DNA from: Mycolicibacterium fallax
Lineage (GTDB): Bacteria > Actinomycetota > Actinomycetes > Mycobacteriales > Mycobacteriaceae
Assembly (NCBI RefSeq): GCF_010726955.1
Contig: NZ_AP022603.1
Span: 496,001 to 560,000 of the forward strand
DNA: 64,000 nt
Direction of reading: 5' to 3'
The translations under genes and the position numbers were made by a program. The notes under the pieces were generated by a model. It ran no database searches, had not been told where the DNA came from, and worked only from the letters and a program-made list of their open reading frames with translations. Positions within the stretch are counted from its first letter, which is position 1. Every line of letters begins with the position of its first letter. This document shows, piece by piece, positions 8,758 to 17,297 of the stretch.

Positions 8758-10301
8758 CGACCCGGTGGCGGAGGTTTGCCGGCCGCGCGGGCGGCGGCTT
8801 GTGCGGCGGCGTCCTCGGCCGCGATCGCGGCGGCATTGAGCGCCCGCTCGCGTTTGATGCGCTGCGCGCGGAGGGTGGCTCGGTCCCGCTTTCGGGCCGG
8901 CTTCATCAGCGTGCGCCCCGGTCCCCGTTTCCGTCGGGGTTTGCCGGGCGGGGGTGGCTGGGCGGTGGTGGTGTTCCAGTCCGGGAACAGGATCCCGCTG
9001 AGCGGTTTGCTGGTGTAGCTGTGGCCGGTGGGGCTGGTGATGGTCAGCGTGCCGTCGGGGTGCTGGGTTTCGGACCACCCGGGCGCGAAGGTGCGGATCA
9101 GGTGATGTAGCCGGCACTTGACGTTGAGGCTGGAGGGGTGGGTGTGGCCGCCGTCGTCCCAGGGGTTGCTGTGGTCGATGTCGGACTCGGCGGCCGGGCG
9201 GTCGCAGCCGGGCCAGCGGCAGCTGAGGTCGCGGGTGCGGACGAACGCATCCAGCGCGGTTGACGGCCGGTAGCGGCGCTCGGGATCGGGGCCGGGCGCG
9301 GTCACGGTGCGGACCTTCGCGCCCAGCGCGATCAGCGCGGCCAGCGCCTCGGCGGAGATGAATCCACCGGCCCGGCCCGGGACGAACGCCACCGGTCGCG
9401 CGCCGGGTGCCGGGCCGGCCGGGCCGGCGGCGTCGACGGGCCCGGGGCTGGCCACGGTGTTGGTCCGGCGCCGCGGGGCGGGGGTCACCGGGGCATTGGT
9501 GACGACGGTGACGGTCACCCGGGCGGCCGGACTCACGCCGGTCTTGGCGGGGCAGTCGGGGTTGTCGCAGCCGCAGATCAGCCGGTCGGATTGGGCGGCC
9601 AGTGCGCCCATGGCGTCGGCCCGGCGTTGGGCCAGCGTCCGGGGATCGTCCTCGCACACCGCCTTGGCCATCGCGTTCAGGGTCGCGTCGAGCAGGGCGG
9701 CGTCGGTGATCGAGAGCTTGCCCCAGATGCTGGTCAGATCGGAGCCGTCGTCGCGCGGGTCGCCGATGGTGATCGATCGGCTGGCCACCGTGGCCCGGGA
9801 GCGCCGCACCGCGTCGGGGTCGCGGTCGGCGACGACGGTGTCGATCGTGGCCTCCAGCTTGGTCTGCGACAGCGGGCCCCAGCCGGTGATGGTCTCGGCG
9901 ATGTCGGTGTCGATCTGCGCCCGGACCTCGGGGTCGATGACGTTCTCGGTGCGGTTGACGATGGTGGCGGCCGTCCAGGCGGTGATCTCACCGGCCAGAA
10001 ACAGCGCGCCGACCTTCGGGAGCTCCTCGGCCAGGGTCATCGCGCGCAGCATCAGGTTCATCGCCCGGCCGTGCTTGACGGTCAGTGCGCAGGAGACCTC
10101 GGCGGCCGCCTGGTCCCACTCGTCGCAGCCCCAGCCCGGGGCCTTCGCGCCGAGCCGACGGCGGGTCAGCTCGGCGATCGCGGCCAGCTGCCGGGCCTCG
10201 GCGGCCGCGGTGGCGCGGGCCGCGGCGGTGATGGCGTCGATCAGGGCCGCATCGCCCAGGGGCCGGAGCTCCCCGGGGTCACACAGCCTCACCTCGAACA
10301 T
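8736..10301 (-). CDS. 13E12 repeat-family protein, DUF222 with C-terminal HNH endonuclease domain
   Basis: 521 residues. The N-terminal two thirds is the helical DUF222 region (ALIDAITAAARATAAAEARQ, GCDEWDQAAAEVSCAL). The C-terminus carries an HNH nuclease: CRWPGCDRPAAESDIDHSNP, then DGGHTH and LNVKCRLHHLIRTF. The last 80 residues are Pro/Arg/Ala-rich. Mycobacteria carry many such genes (REP13E12), some of which act as phage attachment targets; the cellular role is unknown. It sits between the methyltransferase and msrB, which are neighbours in M. tuberculosis as I recall, so it is probably an insertion here. No terminal repeats were found. Confidence 0.9.
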   Translation of the reverse strand: MFEVRLCDPGELRPLGDAALIDAITAAARATAAAEARQLAAIAELTRRRLGAKAPGWGCDEWDQAAAEVSCALTVKHGRAMNLMLRAMTLAEELPKVGALFLAGEITAWTAATIVNRTENVIDPEVRAQIDTDIAETITGWGPLSQTKLEATIDTVVADRDPDAVRRSRATVASRSITIGDPRDDGSDLTSIWGKLSITDAALLDATLNAMAKAVCEDDPRTLAQRRADAMGALAAQSDRLICGCDNPDCPAKTGVSPAARVTVTVVTNAPVTPAPRRRTNTVASPGPVDAAGPAGPAPGARPVAFVPGRAGGFISAEALAALIALGAKVRTVTAPGPDPERRYRPSTALDAFVRTRDLSCRWPGCDRPAAESDIDHSNPWDDGGHTHPSSLNVKCRLHHLIRTFAPGWSETQHPDGTLTITSPTGHSYTSKPLSGILFPDWNTTTAQPPPPGKPRRKRGPGRTLMKPARKRDRATLRAQRIKRERALNAAAIAAEDAAAQAAARAAGKPPPPGRYDPPPF

Positions 10302-10386
10302 ACCTTCGAATATACGCGGGCGCTCCGACAGTGATGATGTTCAACCGCTGCGGGTGAGGATGGTCTTGCCGTTGGCCGATGCGCAG

Positions 10387-10812
10387 CTACTCGGCTGCGG
10401 GCACCAGCGTCAGGCAAATGGAGTTGATGCAGTACCGCTGGTCGGTGGGGGTGGGGTAGCCCTCGCCGGTGAACACGTGGCCCAGGTGACTGTGGCAGGA
10501 CGCGCACAGCACCTCCACCCGGCGCATGCCGAGGGATTCGTCGGGCCGCAGGATCACCGCGTCGGAGGCCGCCGGGTCGAAGAACGACGGCCAGCCGCAG
10601 TGCGAGTCGAACTTCTCGGTGCTGCGGAACAGTTCCGCGCCGCAGGCCCGGCAGTTGTAGACGCCCTCGGTGTGGGTGTCGACGTATTCGCCGACGCCGG
10701 GGCGTTCGGTTCCGGCGCGGCGCAGCACCGCGAACTCCTCCGGCGTCAGCCGGGAACGCCAATCGTCGTCGGACAGTTCGACCTTGGCCGGGGGCAGCGC
10801 GTCGTGGTCCAT
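10387..10812 (-). CDS. msrB: Methionine-R-sulfoxide reductase
   Basis: 141 residues. The two zinc-binding CxxC pairs (NCRACG and CASCHSHLGH) and the catalytic cysteine in RYCINS near the C-terminus are intact. GWPSF and GHVFTGEGYPTP are family signatures. The enzyme reduces the R epimer of methionine sulfoxide using thioredoxin. It lies 9 bp downstream of aftC on the same strand. Confidence 0.96.
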   Translation of the reverse strand: MDHDALPPAKVELSDDDWRSRLTPEEFAVLRRAGTERPGVGEYVDTHTEGVYNCRACGAELFRSTEKFDSHCGWPSFFDPAASDAVILRPDESLGMRRVEVLCASCHSHLGHVFTGEGYPTPTDQRYCINSICLTLVPAAE

Positions 10813-10821
10813 CAGGCCAGG

Positions 10822-12105
10822 TTAACGCGATTGGTTGGGTTCGTCCTCGAGCCCGTCGCGCTCGGGTGTCGGCCAGACCGGGTCGATGCCGTCGTCGAGC
10901 CGGCCGTCGGCGCGGGCGTCGAGGTAGCGGAACAGCAGCACGCAGAACACCACGATCATCAGCAGCGACCAGCCGTAGGTGATCTTCATGTACTCCAGGA
11001 ACCGGCCCGTCGTCGGCCACCGCCACATCAGCCAGCGGTCCATGGTCAGGAACCCGTAGACCGCCAGCCAGGCCGGCCAGTTGCGCAGCACCGAATTGGG
11101 CAGCACCACCGTCATCAGGAACGGGAACAGCATCATCGAGTAGTAGCCCTGCGCCAGGCCCAGCACCAGCCACGACGTCGTCAACAGCACGCCCGAGGAG
11201 GTCAGCATCCAGAACAGCTGATCGCGCTGGCGGTAGTAGCGGTACAGCAGCCACAGGCTGACCGCGGCCAGCACCAGGAACAGCAGCCGCAGCCCCAGGA
11301 TCAGCAGCGGCGGCAGGCCGTAGTAGCTGCCGTTGCCCAGGATCGAGGAGTTGAAGTAGTCCCGGGTCTGCAGGATGTAGGGCACGGTGTTCTTCACGAA
11401 GCCCATCGGGTCCGCCGACAGCGGCCAGGCCAGCGCGTTGAACAGCAGCGGCACCGCGAACGCCGCCACCAGCGCCCGCCACTGCCGGTTCAGCAGCGGC
11501 AGCAGCAGCAACACCGCCAGCAGCGGCTTGAGCACCAGGGTCAGCCCGATCGCCACGCCGGCCAGCCATTGATCGCGGTTCTTGCCGGTCAGCAGCCAGC
11601 GGAAGAACAGCACCTGCGCCAGCAGGATGCAGCCGTTGATGTTGGTGAACACCAGTGTGTTGGTGACCGATTCGGTGCAGTACATCGCCAGCAGCACCGC
11701 CGGCAGCGCCACCGAGGTCAGCCGGAAGTTGAACAGCCGCACCAGCAGCATCGCCGCGATGATGATCGCCGCCGAGTTGATCCCGACGAACCAGAACCGG
11801 GAGGCGAACTCGGGCAGGAAGCCGAACGGCGACAGCAGCAGGGTGCCGCCCGGCGAGTACAGGTAGTGCGGGTCGACGTAGTCCAGGTGCTCGTTGTAGA
11901 TGTCCCAGCCGCGCCGGAAGTTCGACACCGCCCGGTACACCGGCCCGAAATCGTCGGTGATGTAGCCGTTGGTGGTCAGCACATACGAGCGGTGGATGAT
12001 CGACATGATCGCCAGCGGCCACAGCACCGACCGCAGCACCGTCGCGGCGTCTGCGGGTCCGGTACGCGGCCGCAGCGGGCGCAGGATCTTCTCGGCTGCC
12101 GTCAC
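10822..12105 (-). CDS. aftC: Alpha-(1->3)-arabinofuranosyltransferase AftC (GT87/DUF2029)
   Basis: 427 residues from GTG 12105, giving VTAAEKILRPLRP at the N-terminus, close in length to the M. tuberculosis protein. Around nine to eleven hydrophobic segments are visible (LWPLAIMSIIHRSYV, INSAAIIIAAMLLV, VALPAVLLAMYCT, LTLVLKPLLAVLLLLPLL and others). The GT-C signature is the aspartate pair after the first membrane segment, NGYITDDFGPVYRA. AftC adds branching alpha-1,3 arabinofuranose from decaprenyl-phosphoryl-arabinose to arabinan of the cell wall. The reading frame stays open upstream into the neighbouring gene; that part is not homologous in character. Confidence 0.92.
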   Translation of the reverse strand: MTAAEKILRPLRPRTGPADAATVLRSVLWPLAIMSIIHRSYVLTTNGYITDDFGPVYRAVSNFRRGWDIYNEHLDYVDPHYLYSPGGTLLLSPFGFLPEFASRFWFVGINSAAIIIAAMLLVRLFNFRLTSVALPAVLLAMYCTESVTNTLVFTNINGCILLAQVLFFRWLLTGKNRDQWLAGVAIGLTLVLKPLLAVLLLLPLLNRQWRALVAAFAVPLLFNALAWPLSADPMGFVKNTVPYILQTRDYFNSSILGNGSYYGLPPLLILGLRLLFLVLAAVSLWLLYRYYRQRDQLFWMLTSSGVLLTTSWLVLGLAQGYYSMMLFPFLMTVVLPNSVLRNWPAWLAVYGFLTMDRWLMWRWPTTGRFLEYMKITYGWSLLMIVVFCVLLFRYLDARADGRLDDGIDPVWPTPERDGLEDEPNQSR

Positions 12106-12140
12106 GTGCGCACCGTACACCGGGCCCCGGTGCGGGTGCG

Positions 12141-13697
12141 TCAGGCGGGGCAGAACGTGTCGGTCTGCGGCAGGTTGCCCTCGCCGAGGTAGCTCAGCAG
12201 CGGCGGCATGGCGCAGGCGGAGTAGATGCTGGCGCCATTGCCGACGCCCTGCCACATCACCCGACGGCTGGTCGCACCGGCGTTGATGACGGTGGCCGCG
12301 GTGGCCGCCACCCCCTCCGAGCCCACGATCGGATTGTTGCGCGCGCCCATCAACAGCACGTCGACCTTGAGTTCCTTGGGTTCGGTCGGCTCCGCGCTGG
12401 TCGGCCAGTTCAGGCACTTCACCAGGTTGAGCGCGGCCACCGACCCGAACTGCGGGTACTGCTTGCCCCAGGCGACGACGAGTTCGCGGACCCGGTCGGG
12501 GGTGGGCCGGTTGAACTCGTCGCTGCAGCGGTTGATGAACTCGCCGTCGGTGCCGGTGCGGGCCTCGGCGGCCCGGACCAGCTCGGTCAGCGCGCCGGCG
12601 TCCCCGCCCCGGGCGGCGTTCAGCGCGTCGGCCAGCCGGCGGGTGTTCTCCGCACCGTCACCCTGCGGATAGCCCAGGGCGGTGATGATGGCGTTGACCA
12701 GCACCGCGACCGACATCCCCGCCGGGCCGCGGTCGGCCCGGGCGTCGTCGAGCAGGGCCGTCACGGCGGCCTTGGGGTCCGGGCCCAGCGCGCAGGCCGA
12801 CGCCGCGCACTGGGCGGCGAAGACGTCCAGGGCGTCCTGCGCGCCGGCGAGCGCCTGCTGCGCGGCGGCCTCGGCGCCGATGGTCAGCGGCAGCGGTGAA
12901 TCCAGCACCAGCCGGGCCACCTTGTCCGGGTGTGCACCGGCAAAACTGAGCGCCACCTGGGCGCCATTGCCGACGCCGATCAGCGCCAGCGCGGGCACGT
13001 CCCAGGTGCTGCGCAGCTTCTCCAGGTCCTCCCCGGCGTGCGCGTTGTTGTAGGCGGCATTGTTGGCGAGCGCGTCGGTGCAGTCGGTCGTCGCGGTCAG
13101 GGTGATCGCGCCCAGCCTGCTCACCGGGTCGTTGCCGGAGGAGAACTGGGTCTGGTCGCGCATGTCGCGCCGGTCGGCCGGGTTGCGGCATTCGATCGGG
13201 TCGGAGCTGCCCATGCCGCGGCGGTCGACGGCGACGATCGGGTGCTTGGCGAGGATGTCGACCCCGGAGCGGTGCAGCCACGCCGGCAGCTGCAGCGAAC
13301 TGGGCAGATCGGATCCGGTGGTGAAGACCACCGGCCCGGCGTCGGTGGGGGTGCTGGTGCTGCTGGCCTTCACCGCGCCGATGCTCAGCTGGCCGGTGCC
13401 GCCGCCGATCGGGTCCATCGGGGCCTGGAAGCTGGCGCATTCCAGCTTCACCCCGGCGGGGGCGGGTACCCCGGCGGCCGCGGAGATCCGGGTGGTGCAG
13501 TCGGTCCAGGACAGGTCATCGGCGGGCGCGGCGATGGCCGGCGGGCCGGCCGGCGGGGCCGAGGTCTCGGTGGTCGCGCCGCCCTCGGAGCCGGAGTCGG
13601 TCGCGAAATCCGGCGGGGTGCTCAGCCCGGGGGCGCAGCCGGCCGTCAGGGTGATGGCGGCGAGCAGTATCGAGGCCCTGCGGGCAAGCCGACTCAT
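12141..13697 (-). CDS. Exported lipoprotein of the TAP-like alpha/beta-hydrolase family (Rv2672-like), atypical nucleophile
   Basis: 518 residues from ATG 13697. The signal peptide ends in a lipobox LTAGC (Cys21), so it is probably a membrane-anchored lipoprotein, followed by a Ser/Thr/Pro linker. The hydrolase core includes VDRRGMGSSDP near 158-167 and the TAP C-terminal region with FINRCSDEF and LMGARNNPIV. The nucleophile elbow after strand 5 reads GVGNGA (241-246): the serine position holds Asn244. Family members act as proteases or peptidases outside the membrane; with Asn here, activity needs another residue or may be absent. The frame remains open upstream of the start but without family features. 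Confidence 0.83.
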   Translation of the reverse strand: MSRLARRASILLAAITLTAGCAPGLSTPPDFATDSGSEGGATTETSAPPAGPPAIAAPADDLSWTDCTTRISAAAGVPAPAGVKLECASFQAPMDPIGGGTGQLSIGAVKASSTSTPTDAGPVVFTTGSDLPSSLQLPAWLHRSGVDILAKHPIVAVDRRGMGSSDPIECRNPADRRDMRDQTQFSSGNDPVSRLGAITLTATTDCTDALANNAAYNNAHAGEDLEKLRSTWDVPALALIGVGNGAQVALSFAGAHPDKVARLVLDSPLPLTIGAEAAAQQALAGAQDALDVFAAQCAASACALGPDPKAAVTALLDDARADRGPAGMSVAVLVNAIITALGYPQGDGAENTRRLADALNAARGGDAGALTELVRAAEARTGTDGEFINRCSDEFNRPTPDRVRELVVAWGKQYPQFGSVAALNLVKCLNWPTSAEPTEPKELKVDVLLMGARNNPIVGSEGVAATAATVINAGATSRRVMWQGVGNGASIYSACAMPPLLSYLGEGNLPQTDTFCPA

Positions 13698-13729
13698 GGC
13701 GATCAGCCTAGCCAGCCCGCCGGCACCGC

Positions 13730-14497
13730 TCACGCACGTACATGTCGGCTGTAGAGGTAGCCGGCCTCGTCGGCGAGCAGATGCGAACGGCGCATCCGGG
13801 TGTCCACCGCCCCGGGACCGGTGGCGATCCGCCGGGCCGAGCCGCCCACCAGCAGCGGGGCGATGGTCAGGCACAGCTCGTCGAGCAGCTCGGCCTCGAC
13901 GAAGGTGGAGTGCAGCTGGGGCCCGCCCTCGGTGAGCACCCGGGGCAGACCGCGCTCGGCGAGCCGGTCCAGCAGCACCCTCGGATCGACGTCGGCGGGG
14001 TCGTGGTGCGAGCAGTCGATGACCTGGGCCGCCGAGCCCAGCCGGGTGGCGACGTCGGCGGCGGCGTCGGTGCAGGTCAACACCAGCGGGGGCACCTCGC
14101 TGTGGGTGAACACCTTCAGGTCGCGGTCCAGCCGGCCCGACGCGGTGACGATCGCGATCGGCGGCAGCTCGGCCTGGCCGCGGCGCTGCCGGGCCGCCCG
14201 CGCCGACGCCGACAGCACCGCGCCGCCGTAGTGCTCCTCGCGCACCGTGCCCGCGCCGACCACGATGACGTCGGCCAGCTCCCGCATCAGCGCGAACAGT
14301 GCCCGGTCCCCGGGCCCGGCCAGCCCGCCGGAGCGGCCGTCGACGGTGGCCCCGCCGTCGAGGCTGCTGATGAAGTTCGACCGGACCCACGGCCGGTCCA
14401 GCCGATCGGGATAGCGGTACAGCTCGGCCAGGCCGTCGCCGTCGACGACGCCGCCGCCGAGCAGTGTGAGCTGGGTCCCAGCGTCGGATCCGGTCAT
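13730..14497 (-). CDS. RibD C-terminal-type reductase (Rv2671-like)
   Basis: 255 residues from GTG 14497 region with the RibD reductase signatures FISSLDGGATVDGRSGGL, ADVIVVGAGTVREEHYGG and VLTEGGPQLHSTF. This fold binds NADPH and reduces a phosphoribosylamino-pyrimidine in riboflavin synthesis. The deaminase domain of full RibD is absent. The M. tuberculosis relative Rv2671 has been linked to dihydrofolate reductase-like activity and folate antagonist resistance, so a folate role is possible. Divergently transcribed from the ZapE-like gene with 35 bp between starts. Confidence 0.88.
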   Translation of the reverse strand: MTGSDAGTQLTLLGGGVVDGDGLAELYRYPDRLDRPWVRSNFISSLDGGATVDGRSGGLAGPGDRALFALMRELADVIVVGAGTVREEHYGGAVLSASARAARQRRGQAELPPIAIVTASGRLDRDLKVFTHSEVPPLVLTCTDAAADVATRLGSAAQVIDCSHHDPADVDPRVLLDRLAERGLPRVLTEGGPQLHSTFVEAELLDELCLTIAPLLVGGSARRIATGPGAVDTRMRRSHLLADEAGYLYSRHVRA

Positions 14498-14532
14498 GCT
14501 TACGATTCCAGCACGTCGCTAAAGTTCCTGCC

Positions 14533-15570
14533 ATGGTTGCTCCCGCTCACCTGACCGATCGGCACCCCACGGTTTCGCCGGAGCGGTTGATCGCCCAGCT
14601 GGTGCCGCCGCCGACGTTCAACGATGTGAGCTTTGCCAGCTACCGGCCGGACCCGAGCGAGCCCACCCAGGCCGCCGCGGTCGGATTCGGGCGCCGGTTC
14701 TGCGAGGAGGCCGCCAAACGCCGCGAGGGCAAACGCAAGATGTTCGGCAAGCGGGAGGCGCTGCCCGGCGTCGGGCTGTACCTGGACGGCGGTTTCGGCG
14801 TCGGCAAGACCCACCTGCTGGCGTCCATCTACTACACGCTGGCCGCCGGCCCCGCCCCGGCGGCGTTCGCGACCTTCGGTGAGCTGACCCAGCTTGCCGG
14901 GGTGTTCGGGTTCACCGAGTGCATCGATCTGCTCGCCGACTACGCGGTGGTGTGCATCGACGAGTTCGAGCTCGACGACCCGGGCAACACCACGCTGATC
15001 TCCCGGATGCTGTCCCAGTTGGTGGAGCGCGGGGTGTCGATCGCGGCCACCTCGAACACCCTGCCCGAGCAGCTCGGTGAGGGCCGGTTCGCCGCGCAGG
15101 ACTTCCTGCGCGAGATCAACACGCTGTCGGAGATCTTCACCACGGTGCGGGTGGAGGGCCCCGACTACCGGCACCGCGGCCTGCCGCCGGCGCCGGAACC
15201 GCTGACCGACGCGCAGGTCACCGAGCGCGCCGCGGTGGCCGCCGGGGCGACCCTGGACGACTTCGACGCGCTGTGCGCGCACCTGGCCACCATGCACCCG
15301 TCGCGGTATTTGACCCTGATCGAGGATGTGCAGTCGGTGTTCATCACCGGGGTGCACCCGCTCGACGATCAGAGTGTGGCGCTGCGGCTGGTGTCACTGA
15401 CCGACCGGCTGTACGACGCCGGCATCCCGATGGTGGCCTCCGGATCCAAGCTGGACACCGTGTTCAGCGAGGAGATGCTGGCCGGCGGTTACCGCAAGAA
15501 GTACCTGCGGGCCACCTCCCGGTTGCTGGCGCTGACCGCCGCGGGCATGGAGAGCTCCGACCCCGCGTAG
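14533..15570 (+). CDS. zapE: Cell division protein ZapE-like / AFG1-family ATPase
   Basis: 345 residues. Walker A GGFGVGKTHLL at about 85-95, Walker B VVCIDEFELDDPGN near 138-150, and the arginine-containing TSNTLPEQLGEGRF sensor region follow the AFG1/ZapE order (Rv2670c). ZapE-type ATPases act at the division site in Gram-negatives; the mycobacterial role is not established. The start follows from the divergent promoter gap and the early conserved VPPPTFNDVSFASYRPDP. Confidence 0.88.
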   Translation: MVAPAHLTDRHPTVSPERLIAQLVPPPTFNDVSFASYRPDPSEPTQAAAVGFGRRFCEEAAKRREGKRKMFGKREALPGVGLYLDGGFGVGKTHLLASIYYTLAAGPAPAAFATFGELTQLAGVFGFTECIDLLADYAVVCIDEFELDDPGNTTLISRMLSQLVERGVSIAATSNTLPEQLGEGRFAAQDFLREINTLSEIFTTVRVEGPDYRHRGLPPAPEPLTDAQVTERAAVAAGATLDDFDALCAHLATMHPSRYLTLIEDVQSVFITGVHPLDDQSVALRLVSLTDRLYDAGIPMVASGSKLDTVFSEEMLAGGYRKKYLRATSRLLALTAAGMESSDPA

Positions 15571-15606
15571 CGGCCGCTCGGTTCGGGCTGTCAGACAGAT
15601 CGGTGC

Positions 15607-16137
15607 TTACGCCGGCCGTGCCATCACGTAATCGTGCTCGACGACATGGTCGGCCAGGGTGAAGGTGCGCTCGCCGCATGCGGTGAAGCCGCTCTTGCGG
15701 TAGAACGCCTGGGCCCGGGTGTTGCGCTGGTTGACGCCGAGCCAGACGGTGGCGATCTGGTCGGCGCGCGCCCGGTCGAGCGCGGCGGCCATCAGCGCCG
15801 CGGCGACGCCGGATCCGTGTGCATCGGGCCGCACGTACATCTTGGACAGCTCCATCGCCGGGCGTCCGGAGACCGCCCGGGCCACCGCGGGATCGGCGGG
15901 CTCACCGCGGATCAGCAGGCTGTACCCGATCACCGCGCCGTCGTCGCGGGCCAGCAGCACCGTGTGGTCGGCGGAGTCCAGGTACCCGGCGAAGCGCTGG
16001 GCGCTCAGGTGCTCGGCGACGAACGCCGCGATGGCGGCCGGCGGGATGCCCGGGGGACAGGCCAGCGGGAAGGTCTCGGCGGCCAGTGCGGCCAGTGCCT
16101 CGGCGTCGGCGGGACCGGCCTGGGCTACAGGTTCCAT
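15607..16137 (-). CDS. GNAT-family N-acetyltransferase
   Basis: 176 residues. The acetyl-CoA loop is in KMYVRPDAHGSGVAAALMAAAL (R-x-x-G-x-G/A type, about 100-121), followed by WLGVNQRNTRAQAFYRKSGF, the classic GNAT C-terminal strand/helix. Positionally Rv2669. The substrate is unknown. The ATG lies inside the end of the upstream gene (13-bp overlap), so it is translationally coupled to the secreted protein gene. Confidence 0.87.
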   Translation of the reverse strand: MEPVAQAGPADAEALAALAAETFPLACPPGIPPAAIAAFVAEHLSAQRFAGYLDSADHTVLLARDDGAVIGYSLLIRGEPADPAVARAVSGRPAMELSKMYVRPDAHGSGVAAALMAAALDRARADQIATVWLGVNQRNTRAQAFYRKSGFTACGERTFTLADHVVEHDYVMARPA

Positions 16138-16625
16138 TGAGCGAGGTGGAAGCCGCTCTGCTTGTCGGTAAGCACCACGTTGCTGACCAGTTCGCGGTAG
16201 CAGTCCCAGAACACATAGCCGTTCACCGTGGACCCGGCGGGCGCGTTGAGCAGGGCGTACTGCAGCGCATCGCCGGCGTCGCTGTTACGCGGCTGGTAGG
16301 CGTCCCCGACCAGGTTGACGCCGTTGAAGATGAACGACCGGGCCAGCGAGAACGGGTGCGGCGCCTGCACGACCTGAATGATGACCAGGGCCTTCCACAC
16401 CTCGTGGCGGGGCGGCCGGGGCGGGTAGCCGAAGCCGGGCGGCACTTCGGAGGGCTGGACGCTGACGACGGTGACGTCGGCGACGATGCCCTGCTTCTCG
16501 TTGACCACCCGCAGCGTGTCGCCGATCCGGCCGATCGGCGCGTCGGTCGCCGCCGCGGTGGGGGCGCCGATCAGCGTCGCGACCGTGGCGAGGGCGAACA
16601 GCAGGGCAAGGCAGCGTTGACGCAT
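16125..16625 (-). CDS. Secreted protein of Rv2668 type, possibly MPT63/DUF1942-like fold
   Basis: 166 residues with a clear Sec signal peptide (MRQRCLALLFALATVATLIG, cleavage after about residue 26). The mature part has alternating beta strands (ADVTVVSVQPSEV, WKALVIIQVVQA) and ends in NVVLTDKQSGFHLAQWNL. The layout resembles the immunoglobulin-like MPT63/DUF1942 family of secreted mycobacterial antigens, but the match is by general pattern only. It has a single early Cys and one Cys in WDCYREL. It is upstream of and overlaps the GNAT gene. Confidence 0.75.
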   Translation of the reverse strand: MRQRCLALLFALATVATLIGAPTAAATDAPIGRIGDTLRVVNEKQGIVADVTVVSVQPSEVPPGFGYPPRPPRHEVWKALVIIQVVQAPHPFSLARSFIFNGVNLVGDAYQPRNSDAGDALQYALLNAPAGSTVNGYVFWDCYRELVSNVVLTDKQSGFHLAQWNL

Positions 16626-16718
16626 GCCTGGGATGATCCCACAGCCGGACCGCGCGAGTGCTCGGTGCCGCCGAAATCGTGCCCGACCGGTGGGCGGCGC
16701 GGCGGTAACGTCGACGCG

Positions 16719-17297
16719 GTGAGCACCAGCGACGCCGTCGTCATCCGGCAGGGACGCACCGTTGGGGTGTTCCTGGTGTTACTGATCCTCAGCCCGTTCG
16801 GAGTGCTGTTCCTGCTCTCGGCTCCCGCGGTGCTGATCAGCGGCGAGGAATTCAACGGCGGTGTGGTGATCATGTTCCTGACGGGGCTGTTGATGACCGC
16901 GCTGGCGGTCAGCCTGGCGTACCGGGCGGCGATCCGGTCGGAGCTGGCCCGCATCGATGCCACCGGCGTCACCTTCGACAAGATCGCGGATCCGCGGTTG
17001 CGGAGCTGGACCTGGGCGGAGATCGCATCGATCAGCACCCGCAGCACCACGGTCCGGGGCGTCACGATCGATGATCTCCGGTTCGAGCTGTACCGCTCGC
17101 CGCGCGTGGACGAACTGCGGGCCTCGCTGCCCGCTCGGGACGTCTGGTTCCGCAGCCGCGACACCCGCCTGGGCGACCGCACCAGCATCCGGTTCGGGGT
17201 GGGGGTGCGGCCGCGCTACGGCGAGGTGATCGCCCGGCTCGGGCAGTGGGCGCCGGCCGGGCTGGTGCCGGGCCACTGGGCGTCAACCGGCGGTTGA
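16719..17297 (+). CDS. Membrane protein with two N-terminal transmembrane helices and a PH-like domain
   Basis: 192 residues from GTG 16719. Two hydrophobic segments (VGVFLVLLILSPFGVLFLLS and VVIMFLTGLLMTALAVSLAYRAAI) precede a beta-rich domain: IDATGVTFDKIADPRLRSWTWAEIASIS is the typical start of bacterial PH-like domains that follow membrane hairpins. Function unknown. The 3' end overlaps the convergent hydrolase by 15 bases. The frame is open about 900 bases upstream through other genes, which is a GC artefact. Confidence 0.7.
   Translation: MSTSDAVVIRQGRTVGVFLVLLILSPFGVLFLLSAPAVLISGEEFNGGVVIMFLTGLLMTALAVSLAYRAAIRSELARIDATGVTFDKIADPRLRSWTWAEIASISTRSTTVRGVTIDDLRFELYRSPRVDELRASLPARDVWFRSRDTRLGDRTSIRFGVGVRPRYGEVIARLGQWAPAGLVPGHWASTGG

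Noticed and set aside
9307..12192. A 961-codon plus-strand open frame
   Set aside because: It runs antisense to the 13E12 gene, msrB and aftC, is Arg/Gln/His-rich without any domain, and is explained by high GC third positions of the genuine minus-strand genes.
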